Notes under the pieces: model-generated
What the model saw: the letters and a program-made list of their open reading frames with translations, nothing else
Told to the model about the DNA's origin: nothing
Databases searched by the model: none
Source: Lachnospiraceae bacterium
Lineage (GTDB): Bacteria; Bacillota; Clostridia; Lachnospirales; Lachnospiraceae
Assembly: GCA_009911505.1 (NCBI GenBank)
Contig: QXXL01000068.1
Location: 1-36,464, forward strand
Direction of reading: 5' to 3'
DNA length: 36,464 bases
Translations under genes and position numbers: made by a program
Shown: positions 1-8,323 of the stretch, in pieces
How the letters are laid out: each line of letters starts with the position of its first letter
Numbering within the stretch: position 1 is the stretch's first letter

Positions 1-159
1 ATGCCTAGCACTGGCACAAAGCAGGTGTCTCCAAACTTCAATTCCTGTTCGGATGGAGTACTAGTTCAATACCTACAGGGGTTTTCTTTTGTTTGGTTTC
101 ATGATATCATAACTATGATAGAAATTTTGCAGGCATTTTTAAAGATAGGAGACACCACA
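1..159. other. Left edge, upstream of the methyltransferase gene
   Basis: The reading frame of the methyltransferase is open back to position 1, but this part has no family resemblance and the good start is at 160. A 10-bp perfect palindrome (ATGATATCAT) lies at 101-110 and a TATGAT -10-like hexamer at 114-119, with only a poor TTGTTT -35 candidate at 89-94. This may be the promoter of the restriction-modification pair. Nothing else was recognised. Confidence 0.3.
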
Positions 160-1008
160 ATGGCAAGAAAAGACCCATTCGTTTCACCAATATTAAAATG
201 GGTAGGCGGAAAACGGCAGCTGTTCGATATTATTGCCCCGCTGATTCCGAAATGTTCTACATATTATGAACCATTTATCGGAGGCGGTGCGGTATTGTTT
301 GGCACACAGCCGTCAAAGGCCGTGGTAAATGATTCTAACCGGGAGCTAATTAATGTTTACCTGACCATAAAAGAAGAGCCGGAAGAACTGGTTCAAAAGT
401 TAAATGAGCATAAAGAGCAAAACTGCGAGGATTATTTTTATAAAATCCGTGCCCTAGACCGTGACAAGCAGGTTTTTGAAAGCCTGACAAATGCAGAGCG
501 TGCGGCCAGGACTATTTACTTAAATAAAACCTGTTATAATGGCCTGTTCCGCGTTAACAGCTCCGGGGAGTTCAATTCACCCTGGGGCAGGTATAAAAAT
601 CCGAATATTACAAATGAAGAAACTATCCATGCGCTGCATACTTATTTCCATAAAGCTAATATTACCATTAAATGCGGTGACTACCGGGAAGCGTTAAAGG
701 GTATCCGCAAAGGGGCTTTTGTGTATTTTGATCCGCCTTATATGCCAATCAGCGCTTCAGCATCTTTTACCGGATATACGGCAGGAGGTTTTGATGAAAA
801 AGAGCAGATTGCGCTAAAGGAGCAGTGTGATGCTTTAAATGCAAAAGGTATCCGGTTTTTGCTGTCTAATTCATCTTGCCCGTTTATTGAGGAGTTATAC
901 CAGGATTATATTATTGAGCATGTAGGCGCAAAACGGACGATTAATGTCATTCCAGAGAAACGCGGGGAGATCAAGGAAGTGCTGGTGCGCAATTATGGGA
1001 TTGATTGA
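160..1008 (+). CDS. dam: Dam-family DNA N6-adenine methyltransferase (probably GATC)
   Basis: This 282-aa protein transfers a methyl group from S-adenosylmethionine to N6 of adenine in duplex DNA, by family most likely within GATC. Motifs seen are the N-terminal KWVGGKRQL signature (residues 13-21), the SAM-binding FxGxG loop in YEPFIGGGAV (36-45) and the catalytic DPPY (191-194), in the order typical of alpha-class Dam/DpnM enzymes. Length is normal for the family. The start at 160 is chosen because a GATAGGA ribosome site precedes it and homology begins there; the in-frame extension to position 1 is unlike the family. Its last 14 bases overlap the next gene, a putative endonuclease, so it is probably the protective half of a type II restriction-modification pair rather than a housekeeping Dam. 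GATC specificity is inferred from family only. Confidence 0.9.
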   Translation: MARKDPFVSPILKWVGGKRQLFDIIAPLIPKCSTYYEPFIGGGAVLFGTQPSKAVVNDSNRELINVYLTIKEEPEELVQKLNEHKEQNCEDYFYKIRALDRDKQVFESLTNAERAARTIYLNKTCYNGLFRVNSSGEFNSPWGRYKNPNITNEETIHALHTYFHKANITIKCGDYREALKGIRKGAFVYFDPPYMPISASASFTGYTAGGFDEKEQIALKEQCDALNAKGIRFLLSNSSCPFIEELYQDYIIEHVGAKRTINVIPEKRGEIKEVLVRNYGID

Positions 1009-2275
1009 CGAAAAATGGGAAATTTTGTTTGATAAGTACCATATTGAGAATGAAATAAAGGAAAACGGCTGTTTTTATATCACTGCAGATCAAATTCGGG
1101 AGGTTAAAGAGCCCCGTTTGATGACAAAGTTTGACACGAGGGAATCGCGGCCAGCGGTGTTTGGCAGGAAAATTGCTATTTTACCAGTTACCAGAGGGAA
1201 ATATGTCCTCGGGGAGTTTGAGCTGTATCAGGATTTTCCAGATATGGTTTCTGGTATTAAGCAGATGACAGGGGCCAAGGTCCCGGATTATTATGAAACG
1301 ATTGATATTCATGATATCCGTTCAGAAGCTAATGCCATAAATATTATGGGGATTGCAGGGATTTTGGATGATTTTTTAGGGGAAAACCATATGGTACAGA
1401 CTGTTTCCGGCCGTATGGGATCTGGCAGCTTTGGGTTTTCGGTGGACAGCTTCAAAAATGAGGCGCATTATATTTCGGTTGAAAATTCACAAGTGGAAAT
1501 AGACGGTGGATTTGAAAACAGGAACGTGTTTGCATTGATCGAAGGGAAAAATGTCGTCCACAGCAATTTTTTGATCCGCCAGCTATATTATCCGGTACGG
1601 CTGTGGCATGGAAAAATCCGTAAGCGTATCCGCCCGGTGTTTATGGTGTATTCTAATAATATTTTCCGGCTGCTGGAATATGAATTTACGGATATTTTTT
1701 CTTATAACTCGTTGAATCTGGTACAAGAGCGCAATTACAGTTTGGAAAATATTGAGATTCAAATGGAGGATTTGTACGGGATATGGAGAAGGACGGTAGT
1801 TGAGCCAGAGCCGGATGTTACGTTTATTCAGGCGGATAGCTTTTATAAAGTAATTTCACTGGTGGAGCATTTGAATGAAAGGCCGATGGCCACGGGGGAA
1901 ATTGCACAGTTATTTGGATTTCGCGAACGGCAGTCAGATTATTATTTTAATGCCTGCAGGTATTTGGGGCTGGCAGAGAAGTGCGCAGGGGAAGAGGGGG
2001 TAAAGGTGGCCATCACGCTGCAGGGGAAGCGGCTTCTTAAGATGAATTACAGGGAGCGCCAGCTGGGGTATGTGCGGCTGATTTTAAAGCATCAGATTTT
2101 TTATGATTTATTTGGGGAAGCGCTGTGTATGGGGGGAGCACCGGATAAACGGAGGATTGCAGAGAAGATGAGACAGCTGCGGGTATGCGGGGAGAACCTG
2201 GTTGAGAGGCGTTCCAGTTCCGTCCGCGGGTGGTTGTGCTGGATATTTGGATTAGTGGGGGATACAGGATTTTAA
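995..2275 (+). CDS. Putative type II restriction endonuclease, PD-(D/E)XK type
   Basis: A 426-aa protein of a family found beside Dam-type methyltransferases. It does not look like the classical DpnII/MboI endonuclease. A PD-(D/E)XK-like core is visible as E-I-D170 followed by E183-G-K185, surrounded by conserved-looking text (GRMGSGSFGF, 139-148; SNFLIRQLYYPVRLW, 190-204). A winged-helix-like segment follows (about 296-325, TGEIAQLFGF), and the end carries an ERRSSSVRGWLCWIFGL block typical, in my recollection, of this family's C-terminus. The ATG at 995 is inside the methyltransferase gene (14-base overlap); a TTG at 1001 is an alternative. The overlap implies co-translation of the pair. 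Cleavage at unmethylated GATC is inferred from the partner, not seen. Confidence 0.65.
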   Translation: MGLIDEKWEILFDKYHIENEIKENGCFYITADQIREVKEPRLMTKFDTRESRPAVFGRKIAILPVTRGKYVLGEFELYQDFPDMVSGIKQMTGAKVPDYYETIDIHDIRSEANAINIMGIAGILDDFLGENHMVQTVSGRMGSGSFGFSVDSFKNEAHYISVENSQVEIDGGFENRNVFALIEGKNVVHSNFLIRQLYYPVRLWHGKIRKRIRPVFMVYSNNIFRLLEYEFTDIFSYNSLNLVQERNYSLENIEIQMEDLYGIWRRTVVEPEPDVTFIQADSFYKVISLVEHLNERPMATGEIAQLFGFRERQSDYYFNACRYLGLAEKCAGEEGVKVAITLQGKRLLKMNYRERQLGYVRLILKHQIFYDLFGEALCMGGAPDKRRIAEKMRQLRVCGENLVERRSSSVRGWLCWIFGLVGDTGF

Positions 2276-2287
2276 GGAGGATGAATT

Positions 2288-2704
2288 ATGAAAATGGTAG
2301 CCTGCGTAGAAAATGGGAATGGCCTTTTATTTGGTGGCAGGCGTGTCAGCAGGGATGAAGAGGTTTATAAAGATATGCTCCGTTCGTTGGGCGAAGGGGA
2401 GAAACTTTGGATGAGCGCCTATTCCGCTAAATTATTTGATTTTTGCACGGATAAGAGGATAAGCGTAGATAAGGGGTTTTTAAAGAAGGCATCCCAAGAG
2501 GATGTTTGTTTTATTGAGGATGGATGCTGCCTAAAGGATTACCATATATTTGACGAAATAATTTTATATCGATGGAACCGCAGCTACCCTTCGGATGTTG
2601 TATTTGACATAGAGGCCTGCGGACGTGAGTTTTTCCTGGTATCTGCCACAGAGTTTCCAGGAAAATCGCATCAAAAAATTACAAAGGAAGTGTACCAAAG
2701 ATGA
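2288..2704 (+). CDS. Conserved 138-aa protein (often labelled ribonuclease Z)
   Basis: Small soluble protein preceded by a perfect TAAGGAGGA ribosome site, 12 bases after the endonuclease gene. It starts MKMVACVENGNGLLFGGRR and ends with SATEFPGKSHQKITKEVY. Relatives in Lachnospiraceae are, as I recall, labelled ribonuclease Z, but it has no HxHxDH metallo-beta-lactamase motif, so that label is not supported here. There is no signal peptide or membrane segment. Its stop codon overlaps the start of the secreted nuclease gene (ATGA at 2701-2704), which strongly suggests translational coupling and a joint role, for example as a cytoplasmic partner or inhibitor of that nuclease. Function is unknown. 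Confidence 0.75.
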   Translation: MKMVACVENGNGLLFGGRRVSRDEEVYKDMLRSLGEGEKLWMSAYSAKLFDFCTDKRISVDKGFLKKASQEDVCFIEDGCCLKDYHIFDEIILYRWNRSYPSDVVFDIEACGREFFLVSATEFPGKSHQKITKEVYQR

Positions 2705-3564
2705 AAAAAAGAATATTGCTTTATGGCCTGGCGGTTATACTGTTTTGCTTTTTGCCTGCCGGATGCGCGGAGGTGGCAAAAGTATCTGATAGTTCAGATG
2801 TGCCGGAATTTGCTGGAGAGCCTTATGTGGTGCTAAATGGAAATGAGCCGCTGTTTGTGGAGGACGACTATGTGACGGAGCCGTTTGAACTATATAGCGA
2901 GCTGGATGGGCTTGGGCGGTGCGGCGTGGCATATGCCAATATATGCAGGGAACTAATGCCTACTCAGAAGCGCGAATCAATTGGTTCGGTAAAGCCTTCG
3001 GGCTGGCGGACGGCAAAATATGATTTTATAGACGGGAAATATCTGTTTAACAGATGCCATTTGATTGGTTTTCAGCTGGCAGGCGAAAATGCCAATGAAA
3101 AAAACCTGATTACAGGTACGCGTTATATGAATGTACAGGGGATGCTGCCGTTTGAAAATATGGTGGCTGACTATGTAAAGGAAACCGATTACCATGTACT
3201 GTACCGTGTAACCCCTGTTTTTGAAGGGGATAACCTGGTGGCGTCTGGCGTGGTGATGGAAGCAGAATCCGTAGAGGATGGGGGCGAGGGTATCAGCTTC
3301 CATGTCTATGTCTATAATAACCAGCCAGGTGTTACGGTTGATTATGCGACAGGTGAGAGCTGGATTTCCGAAGGGAGGGATCCGGAAGAAAAAAGCGGTG
3401 CAGAAAACGGAACTTATATTTTAAATGAAAACACAGGCAAATTCCACTTGCCAGACTGTGCGGGGGCCCAAGATATAAAAGAGTCGAACCGGAGGGAATA
3501 TACAGGCAGCAGAAAGGATTTGGTTACAGAGGGATACGAACCCTGTAAAACCTGCAAGCCGTAA
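2701..3564 (+). CDS. Secreted lipoprotein DNA/RNA non-specific endonuclease (EndA/NucA type)
   Basis: A 287-aa lipoprotein nuclease. The signal peptide ends in a lipobox (LPAGC, lipidated Cys22), so the protein should be anchored outside the membrane. The catalytic beta-beta-alpha-metal region reads NRCHLIGFQLAGE with the general-base His at residue 120, replacing the usual DRGH by NRCH; the following NEKNLITGTRYMN segment supplies the metal-binding Asn, as in streptococcal EndA. The last 50 residues form a small Cys-rich tail (FHLPDC...CKTCKP), an Ada-like or zinc-ribbon-like add-on common in clostridial relatives. EndA relatives cut extracellular DNA for uptake or nutrition. It is translationally coupled to the preceding small protein. 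The relation to the upstream restriction genes is positional only. Confidence 0.85.
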   Translation: MKKRILLYGLAVILFCFLPAGCAEVAKVSDSSDVPEFAGEPYVVLNGNEPLFVEDDYVTEPFELYSELDGLGRCGVAYANICRELMPTQKRESIGSVKPSGWRTAKYDFIDGKYLFNRCHLIGFQLAGENANEKNLITGTRYMNVQGMLPFENMVADYVKETDYHVLYRVTPVFEGDNLVASGVVMEAESVEDGGEGISFHVYVYNNQPGVTVDYATGESWISEGRDPEEKSGAENGTYILNENTGKFHLPDCAGAQDIKESNRREYTGSRKDLVTEGYEPCKTCKP

Positions 3565-3687
3565 TGTAGGATTTTTGGAAAGAGGGCATAAATGGCAGCT
3601 TTGTGGACGGTGTATGTGCGTTTGCCCTGCTGTCCGTTGTGGCAGATATGCGTTATGTAAGGCCTGGGAAAAGGCTGAATATAAACG

Positions 3688-3729
3688 AAAGCCCCTTCAT
3701 GCGTACTTAATGGCGCATGAAGGGGCTTT
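3688..3729. terminator. Bidirectional terminator between convergent genes
   Basis: A 16-bp perfect stem (3688-3703 with 3714-3729; AAAGCCCCTTCATGCG arm) encloses a 10-base loop. T-rich tracts follow on both sides: TTTCGTTTATATT on the minus strand and ACCATATCTTTTTATT on the plus strand. It lies 12 bases beyond the DHH gene stop and 123 bases beyond the nuclease stop, so it can end transcripts from both directions. The remaining bases of 3565-3740 hold no convincing gene. Confidence 0.88.
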
Positions 3730-3740
3730 ACCATATCTTT

Positions 3741-4661
3741 TTATTGATTTGCTAATCCGCAAAGCTCTTTTAACATCTTTGGAAGCTCTGAATCCATATT
3801 CTCTTCTGTAAACTGGCAAGTGCCGACTTTTTTATGGCCGCCGCCATGGTATTTTAACATTAAACTTCCCACATTTACATCTGATGTACGGTTTAAGATA
3901 CTGTATCCGACTGCCGCCGAGCATCCTTTGCCGCCGCGTCCGCTGACAATCCATGCGGATATGTTTTGTTCGGGATACATGCTGTAAATCATAAAACGGT
4001 TGCCTGTATAAATCGGATCTACCCCTCTTAAATCGGTAATAATTACATTTTTGTCTACCCGTGTGTGTGCAGATACCATTTGTTTGAATTTCTCAGTCTG
4101 TTCATTGTAAATTTCTATGCGCTCCTGCACATCCGGCAGGGCAAGGATTTCTTCTGTGCTCATGGTCTGGCATGCGTGCATCAGTTTTTCCATCAGCTGG
4201 TAATTGGAAATCGAAAATTGGCGCCATCTGCCGAGGCCTGTCCTTGGATCCATCAAAAACCCAATTAATATCCATCCGGACGGATTCATAATTTCATCAA
4301 TCGTAAGGTTTCCAGAATCCACTTTGTCAACGGCTTCCATCATATCGTCAAACTGAGGGAACTGTTCTTTGCCGCCATAGTATTCATAAATAATCCGTGC
4401 GCAGGAAGGGGTAATGCGGCTTTCCCCTTTGTATTTGCCTGCAAGCGCAAGCCGTTCATGCTCGCTGGAGTGATGGTCAAACCACAGGCCGCAGCCTTCT
4501 ACATAAGGCACATTTGCCAGGCAGTCATTTTCGTTTACTTCCACCAATCCGTCTTGTAAATCCTTTGGGTGCGCGAATTTCCAGCTGTCAATAATACCGG
4601 CTTCCAAAAGCAATGCGCCGCATGCTAAGCCGTCAAAATCGGAACGTGTCACTAATCTCAT
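3741..4661 (-). CDS. DHH-family phosphoesterase
   Basis: A 306-aa cytosolic metal-dependent phosphoesterase of the DHH superfamily, whose members hydrolyse phosphoanhydride or phosphodiester bonds (oligoribonucleotides, cyclic dinucleotide products, polyphosphate). The N-terminal motif I is RSDFDGLACGALL with the metal-binding aspartates (residues 6-18), the DHH signature is FDHHSSEHERL near residue 61, and the C-terminal DHHA1-type substrate loop is YHGGGHKKVGTC. There are no membrane or CBS segments, so it is not a GdpP-type protein. The start has a strong AAAGGAGG site on the minus strand. It is transcribed alone, from a candidate promoter at 4701-4730 towards the terminator at 3688-3729. 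The exact substrate cannot be told from sequence. Confidence 0.85.
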   Translation of the reverse strand: MRLVTRSDFDGLACGALLLEAGIIDSWKFAHPKDLQDGLVEVNENDCLANVPYVEGCGLWFDHHSSEHERLALAGKYKGESRITPSCARIIYEYYGGKEQFPQFDDMMEAVDKVDSGNLTIDEIMNPSGWILIGFLMDPRTGLGRWRQFSISNYQLMEKLMHACQTMSTEEILALPDVQERIEIYNEQTEKFKQMVSAHTRVDKNVIITDLRGVDPIYTGNRFMIYSMYPEQNISAWIVSGRGGKGCSAAVGYSILNRTSDVNVGSLMLKYHGGGHKKVGTCQFTEENMDSELPKMLKELCGLANQ

Positions 4662-4700
4662 GAATATAATCCTCCTTTTGGTTTAAGTCTTCTGCTGCCA

Positions 4701-4730
4701 AGTATAACATATTCAAAGGGGGGCGGTAAA
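4701..4730 (-). promoter_or_regulatory. Candidate sigma-A promoter for the DHH gene
   Basis: Read on the minus strand, TTTACC (4725-4730) and TATACT (4701-4706) are separated by 18 bp, about 40 bases upstream of the DHH start codon. Each hexamer has one to two mismatches to consensus. Confidence 0.5.
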
Positions 4731-4736
4731 TAGGGT

Positions 4737-7700
4737 TCATTGTAAAAATTCCTTTAACACCCCAATAAAAATATCCATATCAATAGGTTTTGCAATATGT
4801 GCGTTCATGCCGTTTTTAAGGGCCGCTTCTTTATCTTCTTCTAATGCGTTGGCCGTCATGGCTATAATCGGCAGGGTGCTGACGTCTTTGCGGTGCAGGT
4901 TACGGATTGCGCGGGTGGCTTCGTAACCGTTCATAATCGGCATCTGCACATCCATGAGGATAGCATCATAATAATATTCTTCCGCTTTTTCCATCATTGT
5001 GACGGCATCTGTCCCGTCTGGTGCGCTTTCAACCTCAAAGCCTGCTTCCGTTAAGATTATTTCTGCGATTTCCCGGTTAAGCTCGATGTCTTCAACCAGC
5101 AGGATCCGTTTTCCCGTAAAATCAGCCAGCGTCCATTCGGCGCGTTTTTCTGTTTTGCCAGCCAGGTTGTTTGCAGCCAGCAAGACGGATTTTAAGTCGG
5201 ACATAAACAGCGGTTTTGCACAAAATGCGGTTATTCCTGCTTCTTTTGCTTCAGCTTCAATGTCAGACCAGTCGTATGCCGTTAAAATAATGATCGGTAC
5301 ATGTTCGCCTGCAATATGCCTGATTTTTTTTGCTGTTTCCAGGCCGCTTAATTCCGGCATCTGCCAGTCGATAATGAAGGTGTGGAAGGCGTCCCCGTCT
5401 TCGAGGGCGCTTTGGGTGCGGTAGCCCGCTTCCCGCCCAGAGGTCGTCCACTCGGGGCGCATGCCGATTTGCTTTAGCATTTTGCTGACACTGTCGCAGG
5501 TGTTATAATCATCGTCTACAACCAGTACCCGCATTCCTTCCAGTTCCTTAATCTGCGCCGTGTTCTTTTCGGTATCCTGAAGCTTTAGCGTAACGGTTAC
5601 GGTAAATTCGCTGCCCTTGCCAGGCGCTGTTTCAACAGAAATCGTTCCGTTCATCATTTCGACAATATTTTTAGTAATGGCCATGCCAAGCCCTGTTCCC
5701 TGGATGCCGCTTTGCGTGGCAGTTACTTCACGTTCAAACGGTTCAAAAATGTGGCTGGCAAACTCAGGCGACATGCCGATACCATTGTCTTTGATCCGGA
5801 AAATAAAGTCGCCGTACCCATGGCGGAAGGTCGCTTTTTGTATAATCTGAAATGTAATTGTCCCTCCAGCAGGCGTATATTTAACCGCATTGCTCAGCAG
5901 GTTGATAAAAACCTGGTTTAACTTAAGGGCGTCTGCGATGATGTCTTCGTTTGTTACTTCAAATGTATCAATAAACAGCTCCAGCTGCTTTGCTTTTACC
6001 TGTGGCTGTATAATATTCACCAGGTTGTGCATAAGGTCTGAAATGTTGCATTCCTGCTCCTTGATCTGCACCTTTCCGCTTTCAATCCGGCTCATATCCA
6101 AAATATCGTTGATAAGGCTCAGCAAATGGTTGCTGGAAGAAAGCACCTTCTGTAAGCAGTCGCTGACTTGGTCTTTGCTGTCAATGTGGTTCATTGCAAT
6201 CGTCGCAAAGCCAATAATCGCATTCATCGGTGTGCGGATATCATGCGACATATTGGAGAGGAATGTCGTCTTTGCGCGGTTGGCGTGCTGCGCCTGCATT
6301 AATGCATCCTGTAGCGCCTGTGTCTGTTCCCGCTGTTTTTGCACCTGTTCGGTAATTTCTTTTGATACTACCATAACCAGAATGTCGTTGGTGGCGCTGT
6401 CTTGCGTCATAATAAAAGACTGGCGTATGCACATTGGCACACCCTGTGGCGCAGCGCCCCAGTACTCGGCGTCAACCTGGGCATTCCCCAGTTCAAACTG
6501 TTCTAGTAAGTAAGCCGTATTTACAATCTGGCTGTAGTCTTCTATGGATTCCGGCAAGACAAATTCTTTCCATTTTTCAAAACATTCGGAAGCCCTGCAT
6601 GGCGCAGAAAGCCCTGCCGGGCCAAGCAGTGAAACCTGCCCGCCGTTTACAGTGCGTGTAATATCATGCTCGATCCAGTCTTGTGTCAGGTTAAATTCAA
6701 AGGTACAAAAAGAGTTGGAAGTAATGGCAATCCGGTATTGCCGTTCCTTTCGGTTGGCGTGTGACATCTGTGCCTGAATACGAAGCTGCTGTTCTTTTAC
6801 CTCTGTAATGTTTTGACGGATAATAAGCACCTTGCTTGCCCTGCCGTATTTACGTTCTAAACAGATGATATTCATGTGCTCCCATTCCATACGGCCGCCG
6901 CGCGACACATGGCATTCGATACGCAAATCGTCTTGTGTTTCTAAAGCATCCTGGACAGAGGTTTTGTCCATAAACCTGGCACATTCTTCCTTCCCGTCCT
7001 CATCTGTTATGATAGAGCACAGGTAATCGGACAGATCCTGATAACTGCCGCTGCAGGCTATTTCTTCATCCTGCGGCCTGGTTCCAGACAAATACTGGTA
7101 GGTATCTGTTTCAAAATCCACCAGGGCAAACCGGGAAAACAGAGTAATAATACCGTTTATAATGTAACCCATTTCCCTGTTTTCTTGTTCCAGCAGTTTT
7201 TTATTCTGGCTTGCACGGATTAAAAGGGCTATTACATAAATAGTAAATAAACCGATTAAAATAGCTTCTAACTGGATGCCTGCTAGGTTTTCAGCATTTA
7301 CCATACGTTTTGTAATTGTTTCTGGAAATGTCTGTACAAGTGCAAAATTATGCTCGGGAAGGTGGATGATGCAGATATTGTCTGTCTGGCTGCCCGGTGC
7401 ACACAAAAAGGAGCCTTCCCCGCCGTTTTCAAAAACATCCTGTACAAGCCCGGCTGTCTTTTCGTCAATTACGCCGTTTTGTGAAAGTGTGTTTAAGAGG
7501 TTTCCGGAATATGCCTTATCATCTGAGCTTGCGATTGCCGTGCCGTCCGGCGCGCATAAAAATACATCTGCGGTTTCGCCGAAATAGGTGGTTGCAAGCA
7601 TATTTTTAAGATATTCCTCCGCAAGGTAAGCGCCCCGCAGCACGCCAATAATTTCGCCGTTAAAATAGACAGGCGTGTAAAAACAAACCATTGCTTCATC

Positions 7701-8126
7701 GAAGAAATGAGGGTCAAACACAATGTCGGTATTGCTTTGGCCGCGTATGCCTTCTGTGTAAAACCTGCGGCCTGTTACATCTGATGTACGCCCATCGGAA
7801 GCGTAGTCAACGCCGTTTGCATCGGTAAACATCAGGGCGTCAAATAGGGAGTTGTCGTCCAGCCCGTCTAACATGCGCGCAGTAACTTTGGGGGTGGAAA
7901 GGCTGTCGCCGATAAAATGGGCGTAGGTCTTTATCAGATTCATGGCATTATTTAATTCGCCGTCAATCTGCATGGTTTTCTGCCGCGCGCAGTCCAGTGC
8001 GTAGTATTGGTTGCGTTCTTCCATACGGCTGGTATTCTGAGATGAAAACCAGTAGAACACAATGATAATGGCTGGCAGGAGCAGTAAGATATAGGTCATC
8101 TCGTGTACGGGCTTTGTACTTTTCAT
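4737..8126 (-). CDS. Hybrid sensor histidine kinase with dCache sensor and two receiver domains
   Basis: A 1129-aa membrane hybrid kinase. Order seen: TM1 (about 11-27), an extracellular dCache-like sensor (30-280), TM2 (286-304), two PAS-like regions (330-440 and 465-590) joined by short coiled coils, HisKA with phospho-acceptor His628 (MSHDIRTPMNAI), HATPase with N box (LNQVFINLLSNAVKY) and G boxes (DNGIGM, GTGLGMAI), REC1 with Asp920 (IIDWQMP), and REC2 with Asp1059 (LMDVQMP). No Hpt domain follows, so phosphotransfer must use a protein encoded elsewhere or stay within the molecule. The start at 8126 is preferred to an upstream ATG at 8195 because it has a GGGAG ribosome site and begins directly before the first membrane helix. 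No response regulator or output gene adjoins it. The ligand is unknown; dCache domains often bind amino acids or small carboxylates. Confidence 0.9.
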   Translation of the reverse strand: MKSTKPVHEMTYILLLLPAIIIVFYWFSSQNTSRMEERNQYYALDCARQKTMQIDGELNNAMNLIKTYAHFIGDSLSTPKVTARMLDGLDDNSLFDALMFTDANGVDYASDGRTSDVTGRRFYTEGIRGQSNTDIVFDPHFFDEAMVCFYTPVYFNGEIIGVLRGAYLAEEYLKNMLATTYFGETADVFLCAPDGTAIASSDDKAYSGNLLNTLSQNGVIDEKTAGLVQDVFENGGEGSFLCAPGSQTDNICIIHLPEHNFALVQTFPETITKRMVNAENLAGIQLEAILIGLFTIYVIALLIRASQNKKLLEQENREMGYIINGIITLFSRFALVDFETDTYQYLSGTRPQDEEIACSGSYQDLSDYLCSIITDEDGKEECARFMDKTSVQDALETQDDLRIECHVSRGGRMEWEHMNIICLERKYGRASKVLIIRQNITEVKEQQLRIQAQMSHANRKERQYRIAITSNSFCTFEFNLTQDWIEHDITRTVNGGQVSLLGPAGLSAPCRASECFEKWKEFVLPESIEDYSQIVNTAYLLEQFELGNAQVDAEYWGAAPQGVPMCIRQSFIMTQDSATNDILVMVVSKEITEQVQKQREQTQALQDALMQAQHANRAKTTFLSNMSHDIRTPMNAIIGFATIAMNHIDSKDQVSDCLQKVLSSSNHLLSLINDILDMSRIESGKVQIKEQECNISDLMHNLVNIIQPQVKAKQLELFIDTFEVTNEDIIADALKLNQVFINLLSNAVKYTPAGGTITFQIIQKATFRHGYGDFIFRIKDNGIGMSPEFASHIFEPFEREVTATQSGIQGTGLGMAITKNIVEMMNGTISVETAPGKGSEFTVTVTLKLQDTEKNTAQIKELEGMRVLVVDDDYNTCDSVSKMLKQIGMRPEWTTSGREAGYRTQSALEDGDAFHTFIIDWQMPELSGLETAKKIRHIAGEHVPIIILTAYDWSDIEAEAKEAGITAFCAKPLFMSDLKSVLLAANNLAGKTEKRAEWTLADFTGKRILLVEDIELNREIAEIILTEAGFEVESAPDGTDAVTMMEKAEEYYYDAILMDVQMPIMNGYEATRAIRNLHRKDVSTLPIIAMTANALEEDKEAALKNGMNAHIAKPIDMDIFIGVLKEFLQ

Positions 8127-8166
8127 ATGCGTCTCCCTTCTGGCGCTATAGTCAGTAATATACCAT

Positions 8167-8195
8167 ATTTTATCATATTTGGAGGCTGGGCACAA
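8167..8195 (-). promoter_or_regulatory. Candidate promoter for the hybrid kinase gene
   Basis: On the minus strand TTGTGC (8190-8195) and TAAAAT (8167-8172) are spaced by exactly 17 bp, about 40 bases before the kinase start codon at 8126. This position also argues against the longer open frame starting at 8195. Confidence 0.5.
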
Positions 8196-8271
8196 TTGGT
8201 TGGGGAAGGAAAGTTGACAGGTTTTGGAAATCAGGAAAAATTATTATGTTTTTTTTGGGCTTTTATTATTG

Positions 8272-8277
8272 TATAAT
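8272..8277 (+). promoter_or_regulatory. -10 element upstream of the HAD phosphatase gene
   Basis: A perfect TATAAT sits 46 bases before the TTG start of the HAD gene. The 17-bp-spaced -35 position (8249-8254) is only a T-run. A consensus TTGACA at 8214-8219 is too far away to pair with it and may pair with a weak AAAATT at 8237. Promoter assignment is therefore partial. Confidence 0.45.
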
Positions 8278-8323
8278 GGGGGTGTATAGCTGTGATATGT
8301 CTGCTTTTGAAGGAGGAATTTAA

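Noticed and set aside
1..100. Reverse-strand similarity to a 5S rRNA core (text like CATCCGAACAGGAATTGAAG)
   Set aside because: The conserved 5S core has one more C and different bases, and the flanking helices do not match; no rRNA or tRNA is beside it.
101..110. Palindrome ATGATATCAT as a control-protein operator
   Set aside because: Only ten AT-rich bases, no second copy found and no controller gene present.
3575..3811. Small plus-strand open frame after the nuclease gene
   Set aside because: It has no ribosome site, crosses the terminator and overlaps the DHH gene end.
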